Shown: positions 1 to 6,067, counted from the first letter of the stretch. The stretch: 9,125 nt of DNA from JAVBUP01 sp031555175 (GCA_031555175.1 JAVBUP010000045.1:1-9125), one strand, 5' to 3'. Made by a program: numbers and translations. Notes: generated by a model not told the origin, from the letters alone.

Positions 1-140
1 AAGTAGATATAAATGATTTGAATAGCAAACTTGATTTATTAAACAATAGACCAAGAAAATGTATTAATTATAAAACACCTAACGAGGTAATAAATAATTA
101 TCACTTATATTAGGTGTTGCACTTGATTTGACAAATTATC
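1..140 (+). mobile_element. Right end of an IS30-family insertion sequence (cut by window edge)
   Basis: The left edge carries the last 36 codons of an IS30-type transposase. Right after its stop comes AT-rich sequence (about 113-140, containing gttgcacttgatttgacaaa) of the kind that forms the terminal inverted repeat of IS30 elements, which usually lies within a few tens of bases of the transposase stop. The exact IS boundary and any target-site duplication cannot be fixed because the other end lies outside the window. The terminator of the neighbouring dehydratase gene begins at about 146, so the IS ends almost flush with that gene's 3' end. Confidence 0.6.
3..113 (+). CDS. IS30-family transposase, C-terminal fragment (5' end outside window)
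   Basis: An open frame enters from the left edge and stops at TAG 111-113, giving 36 residues that include LNNRPRKCINYKTPNEV. This closely matches the end of the DDE integrase domain of IS30-family transposases, where NNRPRK(R/C)LxxKTPxEV lies just before the C-terminus. The complete protein would be a cut-and-paste or circle-forming DDE transposase acting on the element's own terminal repeats. Only the tail is visible, so the catalytic DDE residues, and whether the gene is intact upstream, cannot be judged. The stop falls at the expected place relative to the family motif, which argues against a frameshift in the visible part. The gene converges on the minus-strand dehydratase gene. Confidence 0.85.
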   Translation, partial: VDINDLNSKLDLLNNRPRKCINYKTPNEVINNYHLY

Positions 141-145
141 ATACT

Positions 146-173
146 AAAAAATAAAACCAAAATTGGTTTTATT
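146..173 (-). terminator. Intrinsic terminator of the CapD-like gene
   Basis: The arms AATAAAACCAA (150-160) and TTGGTTTTATT (163-173) form a perfect 11-bp palindrome, in practice a 10-bp stem with a 4-nt loop. Read on the minus strand it is followed by a T-run (complement of the A's at 146-150). The hairpin starts directly after the TAG stop at 174-176, with no spacer. It would also terminate plus-strand read-through from the IS end, because a T-rich arm follows the loop, but the minus-strand T-run is the better one. Confidence 0.8.
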
Positions 174-2006
174 CTAGTTATTAGTTATCTTATATGTATC
201 TACTATTGCAGCTACTGATTGTTTTATATCTTTTTCTGGATTATAAGCATCAGCGCGCAAAGTCTCTAACTGTTCTTCAAATAAATCAGCATCGAATTTA
301 ATTGGAGACCCTATATATATCAACTTATTTCTAGTCTTACGCATTCCTTCTTCATCCATTAAAAGTTCCTCAAATAGTTTTTCTCCTGGTCTTAATCCAG
401 TGAACTCTATCATAATATCAACATTTGGCTGATATCCAGATAATTTAATTAGATTCGTCGCTAAATCTACTATTTTTACTGGATCCCCCATATCTAATAC
501 AAATATTTCTCCACCTTTTGCAAATGCTCCTGTTTGTAGCACTAGCGAAACGGCCTCAGGAATAGTCATGAAATAACGAATAATATCTGGATGTGTAACT
601 GTCACTGGTCCACCTTTTTCAATTTGCTTTTTAAATAGCGGTATTACTGACCCATTAGATCCCAAAACATTTCCAAATCTAACTGCGACAAATTGAGTTT
701 TTGATTTTCTACCTTGAGTTTGAACAATCATTTCACACAATCTTTTTGTAGCACCCATAATATTCGTTGGGTTAACTGCCTTATCAGTAGATATTAATAC
801 AAATCTTTCTACTCCATATTTATCTGCTGTTTTCGCAACATTATATGTTCCAAATACATTATTTTTAACTGCTTCTTTAGGACTAACCTCCATAAGTGGC
901 ACATGTTTATGAGCTGCTGCATGAAATACAATATTTGGGCGGTATTTCTCAAAGATTTCATCTATTCTAGCTAGTTCTCTGACACTTGCAATTAAGACAA
1001 CTAAATCCAAATCAGGATTACTACGTAGTAATTCATTTTGAATATCATAAGCATTATTCTCGTATATATCGATAATTATTAATTGTTTAGGATTTACTTT
1101 AGCAATTTGACGACATAATTCGCTACCTATCGAACCACCACCACCTGTAACAACTACTACCTTATTACTTATATATCCCATAATTTCACCAAGCTCAACA
1201 GTAATAGGTTCTCTTCCTAATAAGTCTTCAATTTGCACTTCACGCAAATTAGCAAAGGCATTTTGAGAGATTAGCTGATAAATCCCTGGTAGTATTTGTA
1301 ATTTGCATTTCGTTTCTTTACAAATATCAAGAATTCGCTTGATTTGTCCCTTATCAGCAGATGGAAGTGCAATATATATTTCTTTAATATTATATTTTTT
1401 AACACTATCAAGAATATTGCTTCGGCTCCCAACAACCGGCACACCGTGGATTGTTTTCCCAAGTTTCATATTATCATCATCAATAACGCAAACAGCATTT
1501 TTATTAACATTAGCACTGTTTTGGATCTCTTTAATTAACATGCTTCCTGCATCACCAGCACCAATAATCATGACGTTTTGAACATTTAATTCTAATCCCC
1601 CAAGACGGAATTGTCTAAATAAACGATAAGCAAAACGCCCGCCACCAATAAAAATCAATAAAAATATTGGATATAAAACAAATATGCTTCTTGGCAATTT
1701 GAACCCCATAAATGTAAGTACGGTTGCGCATAATGCATCAGATGACGCTGTAGCTTTTACTACATCTACAAGTTCAGCAATACTTGCGTATCTCCATAAA
1801 CTTTTATTAAGTTTAAAAACACCACACATTAATAATGTTGATATTACAACTGGTGGTATTATCTCAGCATATGCATTTTCCCAAACTGGGGGAACATTAC
1901 CATCAAATCTTATAATAAACGCAACTACTATTGCGGCTGCAGATGCAAAACCATCAAAAATCCATAGTAGAGTTGATCTAAGTAATATTCTAGTTTTTTG
2001 AGTCAT
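174..2006 (-). CDS. Membrane-anchored nucleotide-sugar 4,6-dehydratase, CapD/EpsC/PglF family
   Basis: This 610-residue protein has the usual length and architecture of long-form CapD/EpsC/PglF enzymes. About four hydrophobic segments fall within residues 10-128. A CoA-binding-like Rossmann domain follows (VMIIGAGDAGS, 145-155), then a C-terminal extended-SDR dehydratase domain. In that domain the NAD(P)-binding TGGGGSIG is at 287-294, HAAAHKHVPLME at 362-373, and STDKA at 406-410. MGATK (417-421) shows the Met-x3-Lys catalytic pair that replaces Tyr-x3-Lys in this family. VRFGNVLGSNGSVIP (442-456) and GLRPGEKLFEE (537-547) complete the signature. Family members convert UDP-GlcNAc to a UDP-4-keto-6-deoxy sugar for capsule, exopolysaccharide or protein glycans; the exact sugar cannot be read here. 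The ATG is preceded by aagaggtgatttt, a good ribosome site. No partner glycosyltransferase is visible, and the gene is a single unit with its own promoter and terminator. Confidence 0.95.
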   Translation of the reverse strand: MTQKTRILLRSTLLWIFDGFASAAAIVVAFIIRFDGNVPPVWENAYAEIIPPVVISTLLMCGVFKLNKSLWRYASIAELVDVVKATASSDALCATVLTFMGFKLPRSIFVLYPIFLLIFIGGGRFAYRLFRQFRLGGLELNVQNVMIIGAGDAGSMLIKEIQNSANVNKNAVCVIDDDNMKLGKTIHGVPVVGSRSNILDSVKKYNIKEIYIALPSADKGQIKRILDICKETKCKLQILPGIYQLISQNAFANLREVQIEDLLGREPITVELGEIMGYISNKVVVVTGGGGSIGSELCRQIAKVNPKQLIIIDIYENNAYDIQNELLRSNPDLDLVVLIASVRELARIDEIFEKYRPNIVFHAAAHKHVPLMEVSPKEAVKNNVFGTYNVAKTADKYGVERFVLISTDKAVNPTNIMGATKRLCEMIVQTQGRKSKTQFVAVRFGNVLGSNGSVIPLFKKQIEKGGPVTVTHPDIIRYFMTIPEAVSLVLQTGAFAKGGEIFVLDMGDPVKIVDLATNLIKLSGYQPNVDIMIEFTGLRPGEKLFEELLMDEEGMRKTRNKLIYIGSPIKFDADLFEEQLETLRADAYNPEKDIKQSVAAIVDTYKITNN

Positions 2007-2029
2007 AAAATCACCTCTTAATCTTATGT

Positions 2030-2038
2030 ATTATACCA
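2030..2038 (-). promoter_or_regulatory. Extended -10 promoter of the CapD-like gene
   Basis: On the minus strand the sequence TGGTATAAT (2038 down to 2030) is a perfect TATAAT with the TGn extension. No convincing -35 box lies 17 bp upstream, as is common for extended -10 promoters. The predicted start is near 2023, giving a leader of about 17 nt that begins just ahead of the ribosome site at 2011-2019. The same nine bases recur at 2195-2203 on the same strand. Confidence 0.6.
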
Positions 2039-2065
2039 TATGTTGGCTGATATTAATACGTAAAT

Positions 2066-2188
2066 ATGAAAAAACATATGGGGGGAAATCCATATGTTTT
2101 TCATGGTATCTAATACCAAATTAGAGAGAAATACAACCAACAAAGACTATTACCAAAAGAAAATGCTGGTTATAAGCTTTCGCTTACA
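2066..2188 (-). ncRNA. Candidate structured small RNA or attenuated leader upstream of the CapD-like gene
   Basis: A minus-strand extended -10 promoter at 2195-2203 would start a transcript near 2188. Reading down, it contains four elements. First is a hairpin TAAGC-GAAA-GCTTA with a GNRA tetraloop (2173-2186). Second is a longer stem pairing AACCAGC (2171-2165) with GTTGGTT (2141-2135), with one G-U pair. Third is a perfect hairpin TGGTAT-TAG-ATACCA (2104-2118). Last is a 12-bp terminator hairpin with a T-run (2069-2101). The result is a discrete RNA of about 120 nt with no credible coding frame. A second promoter for the downstream gene lies after the terminator, which favours an independent sRNA, but a leader controlled by attenuation is also possible. 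I do not recognise a known RNA or riboswitch family. Boundaries are predictions. Confidence 0.35.
2069..2101 (-). terminator. Terminator-like hairpin in the divergent intergenic region
   Basis: AAAAACATATGG (2070-2081) pairs with CCATATGTTTTT (2090-2101) around an 8-nt loop, a 12-bp stem flanked by six A's on one side and five T's on the other. It could work in both directions. The two annotated neighbours diverge from this region, so neither needs a terminator here. It makes most sense as the 3' end of the minus-strand RNA starting near 2188. The stem is AT-rich and so only moderately stable. Confidence 0.55.
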
Positions 2189-2194
2189 AATAAT

Positions 2195-2203
2195 ATTATA
2201 CCA
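2195..2203 (-). promoter_or_regulatory. Extended -10 promoter of the candidate minus-strand RNA
   Basis: TGGTATAAT (2203 down to 2195) is identical in nine bases to the promoter directly ahead of the CapD-like gene. No good -35 box is present at 17 bp. It faces away from gdhA and towards the hairpins at 2069-2186. No protein-coding start with a ribosome site follows it before the terminator. Confidence 0.45.
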
Positions 2204-2255
2204 AATCATTTTTAGGAAGTTCTTAACAAAAATTGAATTTTTTGTCGAAGCATTA

Positions 2256-2284
2256 TTCTATTTTTGTAGAAAAAAGTCTATAAT
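2256..2284 (+). promoter_or_regulatory. Probable gdhA promoter
   Basis: A perfect TATAAT lies at 2279-2284. The hexamer 17 bp upstream (ttctat, 2256-2261) is a weak -35. Transcription would begin near 2291, about 20 nt ahead of the start codon and just upstream of the ribosome site AGGAGG at 2298-2303. The weak -35 suggests an activator or condition-dependent expression, but no operator is recognisable. Confidence 0.45.
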
Positions 2285-2310
2285 ATATAAAAGTAATAGG
2301 AGGAAGTGTT

Positions 2311-3651
2311 ATGAACTATATTGAAAAAGTATTGGCTGAAGTAAAAATAAAAAATAATCATGAACCAGAATTCATTCAAGCAGTTGAAGAGGTTTTAGAA
2401 TCACTAAAACCACTAATCATTGCTCACCCAGAATATGAAAGAATGGCGATATTGGAAAGAGTAATAGAACCGGAAAGAATAATTACATTTAAAGTACCTT
2501 GGACTGATGACTCTGGTAAAGTAAATGTAAACAGAGGCTACCGTGTACAATTCAATAGTGCGATAGGACCATATAAAGGTGGTTTACGTTTTCATCCAAG
2601 TGTAAATCAAAGTATTATAAAATTTTTAGGGTTCGAGCAAACTTTTAAAAATTCATTAACTTCACTTCCAATTGGCGGCGGAAAGGGTGGCAGTGACTTT
2701 GATCCTAAGGGCAAATCCGATCAAGAAGTTATGCGTTTTTGCCAAAGCTTCATGACAGAATTATATCGTCATATCGGTCCTAATGTTGATGTGCCTGCTG
2801 GAGATATTGGTGTAGGTGCTAGAGAGATTGGTTATTTGTTTGGACAATATAAACGCATTAGAAACTCATTTGAGAACGGTGTTTTGACTGGAAAAGGAAT
2901 TAATTATGGCGGATCACAAATTCGCCCAGAAGCAACTGGTTTTGGTGCAATGTATTATACAAAAGAAATGCTAGATGATTTAGGTGATAATATTAATGGA
3001 AAAATACTTACGGTTTCTGGATATGGGAATGTTGCTTGGGGTGTATGCATGAAAGCGTCAGCTATGGGTGCAAAAGTTGTAACAATTTCTGGGCGCGATG
3101 GATATATCTATGATGAAGCTGGAATCAATACTGAAGAAAAATTCGCTTTCCTAACAGAGATGCGTGCCGGTAACAGTAAGTTAAGTGATTATGCTACTAG
3201 ATTTAACGCAACGTTCTATCCTAACGAAAAGCCTTGGGGAGTTGCATGTGATATTGCTGTGCCTTGTGCAACACAAAATGAAATAAGCGCAGATGATGCG
3301 AAGAAATTAATTAAAAATGGGTGTAAATATGTTGTTGAGGGGGCAAATATGCCGACATCAAAATTTGCTACTACATTATTGATGGAAAACAACGTTATTA
3401 TTGCTCCTGGAAAAGCTGCCAATGCTGGTGGAGTAGCTGTTTCAAGTTTAGAGATGTCTCAAAACAGTATGCGTTTAGCATGGTCTCGAGAAGAAGTAGA
3501 TGCTCGTTTAGAAGATATAATGAAAAACATCTATCACAGCAGTGTAGATGCGAGTAAAAAATATGGATTGGGTTACAACCTAATAGCAGGTGCAAATGTA
3601 GCTGGTTTCGAAAAAGTTGTATCTGCAATGATCGCAATGGGAGAATATTAA
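2311..3651 (+). CDS. gdhA: Glutamate dehydrogenase (hexameric, class I)
   Basis: This 446-residue cytoplasmic enzyme interconverts glutamate with 2-oxoglutarate plus ammonia, using NAD(P). Length and sequence fit the bacterial hexameric family typified by Clostridium symbiosum GDH. The N-terminal substrate domain carries IGPYKGGLRFHPS (85-97) with K89, K113 in TFKNSL, catalytic K125 in PIGGGKGG (120-127), and D165 in PAGDIG. These positions coincide with the C. symbiosum numbering as I recall it, with no offset. The Rossmann domain has SGYGNVAWG (236-244) and the second-strand loop SGRDG (260-264). The C-terminal part has VEGANMPTS (342-350) and NAGGVAVSS (371-379). The start is fixed by AGGAGG seven bases upstream. 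Coenzyme preference is unclear: the loop carries Arg at 262 where the NAD-linked clostridial enzyme has Pro. The gene is monocistronic, with its own terminator. Confidence 0.96.
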   Translation: MNYIEKVLAEVKIKNNHEPEFIQAVEEVLESLKPLIIAHPEYERMAILERVIEPERIITFKVPWTDDSGKVNVNRGYRVQFNSAIGPYKGGLRFHPSVNQSIIKFLGFEQTFKNSLTSLPIGGGKGGSDFDPKGKSDQEVMRFCQSFMTELYRHIGPNVDVPAGDIGVGAREIGYLFGQYKRIRNSFENGVLTGKGINYGGSQIRPEATGFGAMYYTKEMLDDLGDNINGKILTVSGYGNVAWGVCMKASAMGAKVVTISGRDGYIYDEAGINTEEKFAFLTEMRAGNSKLSDYATRFNATFYPNEKPWGVACDIAVPCATQNEISADDAKKLIKNGCKYVVEGANMPTSKFATTLLMENNVIIAPGKAANAGGVAVSSLEMSQNSMRLAWSREEVDARLEDIMKNIYHSSVDASKKYGLGYNLIAGANVAGFEKVVSAMIAMGEY

Positions 3652-3655
3652 TAAG

Positions 3656-3697
3656 AAAGTCGTAAGGCTCTGTATTACAGATCTTACGACTTTTTTT
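3656..3697 (+). terminator. gdhA terminator, shared with the convergent small gene
   Basis: AAAGTCGTAAG (3656-3666) pairs perfectly with CTTACGACTTT (3683-3693), followed by T's to 3697. The 16-nt apical part contains a second nested stem, TCTGT-ATT-ACAGA (3669-3681), so the RNA is one long two-tier hairpin. The stop codon of the opposing 88-aa gene (3696-3698) lies in the T-run, so the same palindrome, read on the minus strand and followed by TTTCTTATT, probably terminates that gene too. Confidence 0.9.
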
Positions 3698-3962
3698 AAT
3701 CATATCTAGCAACAACAGTACAGATTTGCTTAACCAACACATAAATTGTCTCACAGTTTTTGTTTATTTCAATTATACTGCAGGTATTACATGTTTGTTC
3801 AATAAAACGGATTAAGTTCTCCTCATTAAAGCATAAATTACAGTTATCATTATTTCTACCAATTCCATTGCTAGATTTTCTGAATACTACTTTATCATTT
3901 GGGCAAATAACTATTCTCTCTCCATTAACTAGTGATATTTCAAATTTAGTCCAACGATTCAT
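3696..3962 (-). CDS. Hypothetical cysteine-rich small protein (88 aa)
   Basis: I do not recognise this protein. It has seven cysteines in 88 residues (positions 20, 41, 44, 58, 61, 70, 81), including two CxxC pairs, CNLC (41-44) and CNTC (58-61). That spacing could form a zinc-binding or Fe-S site in the cytoplasm. No signal peptide or membrane helix is visible, and alternating hydrophobic stretches (WTKFEISLV, ETIYVLV) suggest beta strands. The start MNRWTKF was chosen because GGAGGTG (3968-3974) stands five bases ahead. A start ten codons further upstream (MNKIAGG) is in frame but would put the ribosome site inside the coding region. The gene follows the 65-aa gene by 49 nt with no promoter between, and converges on gdhA. 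Codon choice resembles the neighbouring genes. It is probably real, with function unknown. Confidence 0.65.
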   Translation of the reverse strand: MNRWTKFEISLVNGERIVICPNDKVVFRKSSNGIGRNNDNCNLCFNEENLIRFIEQTCNTCSIIEINKNCETIYVLVKQICTVVARYD

Positions 3963-3967
3963 AGCGA

Positions 3968-3974
3968 CACCTCC
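3968..3974 (-). promoter_or_regulatory. Ribosome binding site that sets the start of the 88-aa gene
   Basis: On the minus strand the sequence reads GGAGGTG with five bases to the ATG at 3962. It is one of the strongest ribosome sites in the window. It supports the shorter of two in-frame starts and is the main evidence that this small gene is translated. Confidence 0.6.
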
Positions 3975-4011
3975 CCCTGCTATTTTATTCATGAGTATTG
4001 GTTTTGTTTCT

Positions 4012-4209
4012 TCACTTTATTAACTTTATATACGAGAATGAGTAATCTTCAACAACTTGAATGAATCTTATATTTGGATTGCCAATATGTACAATTACCA
4101 TAGTTGATGAATGTTTACTTTTTCTTTTTATCTTTATCATACTTGGGTTCATATGTAAGTGTATTATTTCTATATTTTTTACCCCAATAGGATTAAATGG
4201 TATGAGCAT
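4012..4209 (-). CDS. Hypothetical small protein (65 aa)
   Basis: I do not recognise this protein. The frame starts MLIPFNPIGVKNIEII and ends with alternating hydrophobic and polar stretches (TMVIVHIGNPNIRFIQVV, residues 36-53), which look like short beta strands. A basic patch KIKRKSKHSS lies at 26-35. There is no signal peptide or clear membrane helix. The start is preceded by aaagggga, a purine-rich ribosome site that sits rather close (about four bases) to the ATG. Codon use is natural for this AT-rich genome, and the frame ends 49 nt before the start of the Cys-rich gene, so the pair may be an operon driven from the promoter at 4335-4343. An antisense frame of similar length on the plus strand lacks a ribosome site. 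Short length keeps confidence moderate. Confidence 0.45.
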   Translation of the reverse strand: MLIPFNPIGVKNIEIIHLHMNPSMIKIKRKSKHSSTMVIVHIGNPNIRFIQVVEDYSFSYIKLIK

Positions 4210-4334
4210 AGTTCCCCTTTCTATACACTTACCTATCTCAATTCTAATGAATATAAGAACACTAAAAAAGATAATAAGAAATTATTGTTGTAAATAATTG
4301 TCGAACTATCTCATCATTTGTCTAATTTTAGGTG

Positions 4335-4343
4335 ATTATAGCA
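4335..4343 (-). promoter_or_regulatory. Extended -10 promoter for the two small genes
   Basis: TGCTATAAT on the minus strand (4343 down to 4335) is a perfect TATAAT with TGn extension, about 10 bp beyond the ppaC terminator T-run. Transcription would start near 4328 and leave a leader of about 118 nt before the ATG at 4209, the longest leader of any gene in the window. I see no recognisable riboswitch in that leader. The rest of 4210-4334 is AT-rich and featureless. Confidence 0.45.
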
Positions 4344-4351
4344 AATAATAT

Positions 4352-4381
4352 AAAAAAAGAGAGAATTTTGTTATTCTCTCT
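4352..4381 (-). terminator. ppaC intrinsic terminator, overlapping the coding end
   Basis: On the minus strand AGAGAGAAT (4381-4373) pairs with ATTCTCTCT (4366-4358) around a 6-nt loop, followed by six more T's. The last codons and stop of ppaC (TAA 4373-4371) form the upstream arm and loop, so a ribosome finishing the gene would cover the hairpin's 5' arm. Confidence 0.85.
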
Positions 4382-6017
4382 CAATCGCGTTTGTTAATGG
4401 CGGAATTACTTGCTTCTTACGAGATAAGATTCCTGGCACATAAACAGTATCATCTACTAACTTAACATTAAATGCTGCCTCTACTATATCTTTTCGTCTA
4501 CCAGCAGCAAATAACTGTGATCCACTATTAATAATATCTGTTAGAAGTAATAGCGTAAATGCATACCCCTCAGCTTCAGCCTCACTCTTCATATAACGTA
4601 ACATATCATCTTTAAATTCCATAAATCCTTCAATATCCATAGTAGTAACTTGGCCAATACCAACTTTAAATTCCCCAACCATGAATTTTTTAAAATCTTG
4701 TTTAAAGATTTGTTCAACAGTTTTACCTTTTAATGAAGTACCCACTTTAAACATTTCTTGTGCAAAATCTACAATATCAACATCCGCTATTTTAGCTAAA
4801 CGCTTTGCATATTTAGTATCTTGTGGTGTACTAGTTGGGCTCTTAAACAACAATGTGTCTGATATAATTGCTCCCAATAATACCCCTGCTATCTCTTTAG
4901 GCATTTCTAACTCCTGCTCATCAAAGCACTTAGCAACTATTGTTGCAGTTGACCCCAATGGTTCATTTCTAAAGTAAATTGGTGATGTAGTTTGAATATC
5001 AGCTACACGGTGATGATCAATAATAGCAATAATTTCCGCTTGCTCTAAACCATCAATGGACTGTCCACGCTCATTATGATCTACTTGGATAACTTTTTTC
5101 TTTCCCTCATTAATCAACTGAAACCTTGACATCGCTCCAACTACTCTGCCAGACAAATCTACAACTGGATAGCTTCTAAATCTACTCTTTGACATCTCAT
5201 CCTTAACATCTTCTAATAGATCATCAGTTGTGAATGTTAGGATATTTCCCTTTTGCATCACATATTCTACTGGTACTGCCTGTACTATAATCTGTGAAGC
5301 GCGATATGAATCAAGCTGTGTAGTTATCACACTAACCTTGGCATCACGAGCTTTTTCAATATATGGAGCAGTTAGCTCATATCCCCCAGTTAATATAATC
5401 AAACTCACTTTCTTTTCAAGTAATAAATCAATTGCCGCAAATCTACCTCCACCGACAATCACAACATCGCCTTGATGGATGTATTCTTCTGCCAATGTTG
5501 GATCCATTGCTGCAATTATTAAATTTCCTGTAATAATCGCATGCTTATCATGAGCAGTTAAAACTTTAGCTTGTAGTGTATCAATTATATTAACAATTGG
5601 TGTTTTACCTTTAGCCAATGTATCACTATCCCATTCATCCATAAAGCCCTGAATTATATTTGTTGTCGATAATAGTCCCAACATATGTTGATTTTCATCT
5701 AAAATTGGAGCAGACTTAGTATTTTGTTGCTTCATTAAATCCCAAGCAGTTTTAAGTGTTAGATCACTAGAAAACATTGTAGTACGATCATAATCTAAAT
5801 CTTCTACTTTTAATTTAACAGTCTTTAATAATCTTGGTTCTTCCACCTTAAAATAATCTAATATATATTGTGTTTCGTTGTTAATATTCCCTATTCTAAC
5901 CGCTTCAGCTCGGCTACCTCTAGTAGTCTTATTATAGAAATAAGCATATCCTATCGCTGAACAAATTGAATCCGAATCAGGATTTCTATGCCCTGTTACA
6001 TAAACTATATCTTTCAT
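4371..6017 (-). CDS. ppaC: Manganese-dependent inorganic pyrophosphatase with regulatory CBS and DRTGG domains
   Basis: This 548-residue family II pyrophosphatase hydrolyses pyrophosphate to two phosphates in the cytoplasm, pulling biosynthetic reactions forward. Unlike the roughly 310-residue short form, the DHH domain is split by a regulatory insert. GHRNPDSDSICSAI (9-22) supplies metal ligands H10, D14 and D16. A first CBS motif (about 70-130), a DRTGG-type region (about 140-245) and a second CBS motif (about 250-305) follow. The catalytic domain then resumes with VDHNE (D313), IIDHHR (332-337) and SDT (D387). The C-terminal DHHA2 domain ends with SRKKQVIPPL (532-541), the substrate-binding Arg/Lys motif. 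In CBS-PPases, adenine nucleotides bound at the CBS pair inhibit or activate, and the DRTGG form is reported to respond to diadenosine polyphosphates. All catalytic residues are present. AAGGAG lies seven bases ahead of the ATG. It is a single-gene unit with its own promoter and terminator. Confidence 0.96.
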   Translation of the reverse strand: MKDIVYVTGHRNPDSDSICSAIGYAYFYNKTTRGSRAEAVRIGNINNETQYILDYFKVEEPRLLKTVKLKVEDLDYDRTTMFSSDLTLKTAWDLMKQQNTKSAPILDENQHMLGLLSTTNIIQGFMDEWDSDTLAKGKTPIVNIIDTLQAKVLTAHDKHAIITGNLIIAAMDPTLAEEYIHQGDVVIVGGGRFAAIDLLLEKKVSLIILTGGYELTAPYIEKARDAKVSVITTQLDSYRASQIIVQAVPVEYVMQKGNILTFTTDDLLEDVKDEMSKSRFRSYPVVDLSGRVVGAMSRFQLINEGKKKVIQVDHNERGQSIDGLEQAEIIAIIDHHRVADIQTTSPIYFRNEPLGSTATIVAKCFDEQELEMPKEIAGVLLGAIISDTLLFKSPTSTPQDTKYAKRLAKIADVDIVDFAQEMFKVGTSLKGKTVEQIFKQDFKKFMVGEFKVGIGQVTTMDIEGFMEFKDDMLRYMKSEAEAEGYAFTLLLLTDIINSGSQLFAAGRRKDIVEAAFNVKLVDDTVYVPGILSRKKQVIPPLTNAIERE

Positions 6018-6036
6018 ACGATCTCTCCTTAATATT

Positions 6037-6065
6037 ATTGTAAAGAATTTCTTTTAGAATGTAAA
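6037..6065 (-). promoter_or_regulatory. ppaC promoter
   Basis: On the minus strand TTTACA (6065-6060) and TACAAT (6042-6037) are each five-of-six matches to consensus and stand exactly 17 bp apart. The predicted start near 6030 falls at the first base of the ribosome site AAGGAG (6030-6025), so the leader would be only about 13 nt. Confidence 0.65.
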
Positions 6066-6067
6066 AC

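Noticed and set aside
1303..2001. Plus-strand frames of 64-105 aa inside the CapD-like gene
   Set aside because: They are antisense shadows of a highly conserved coding region, without ribosome sites.
2104..2118. TGGTATctaATACCA as a regulator-binding operator
   Set aside because: Possible, but it also fits as a hairpin of the candidate minus-strand RNA, and no known operator matches. It is recorded under that RNA.
2094..2324. 76-aa plus-strand frame upstream of and overlapping the gdhA start
   Set aside because: No ribosome site, a composition typical of AT-rich noncoding DNA, and it runs through the gdhA promoter and start region.
3398..3754. 118-aa minus-strand frame antisense to the end of gdhA
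   Set aside because: It lies opposite well-conserved gdhA codons, runs through the gdhA terminator, and has no ribosome site.
4061..4297. 78-aa hydrophobic plus-strand frame resembling a small membrane protein
   Set aside because: No ribosome site or promoter ahead of its start. It is antisense to the 65-aa frame, which has both a purine-rich ribosome site and an upstream promoter. The hydrophobicity is what a T-rich strand produces by chance.
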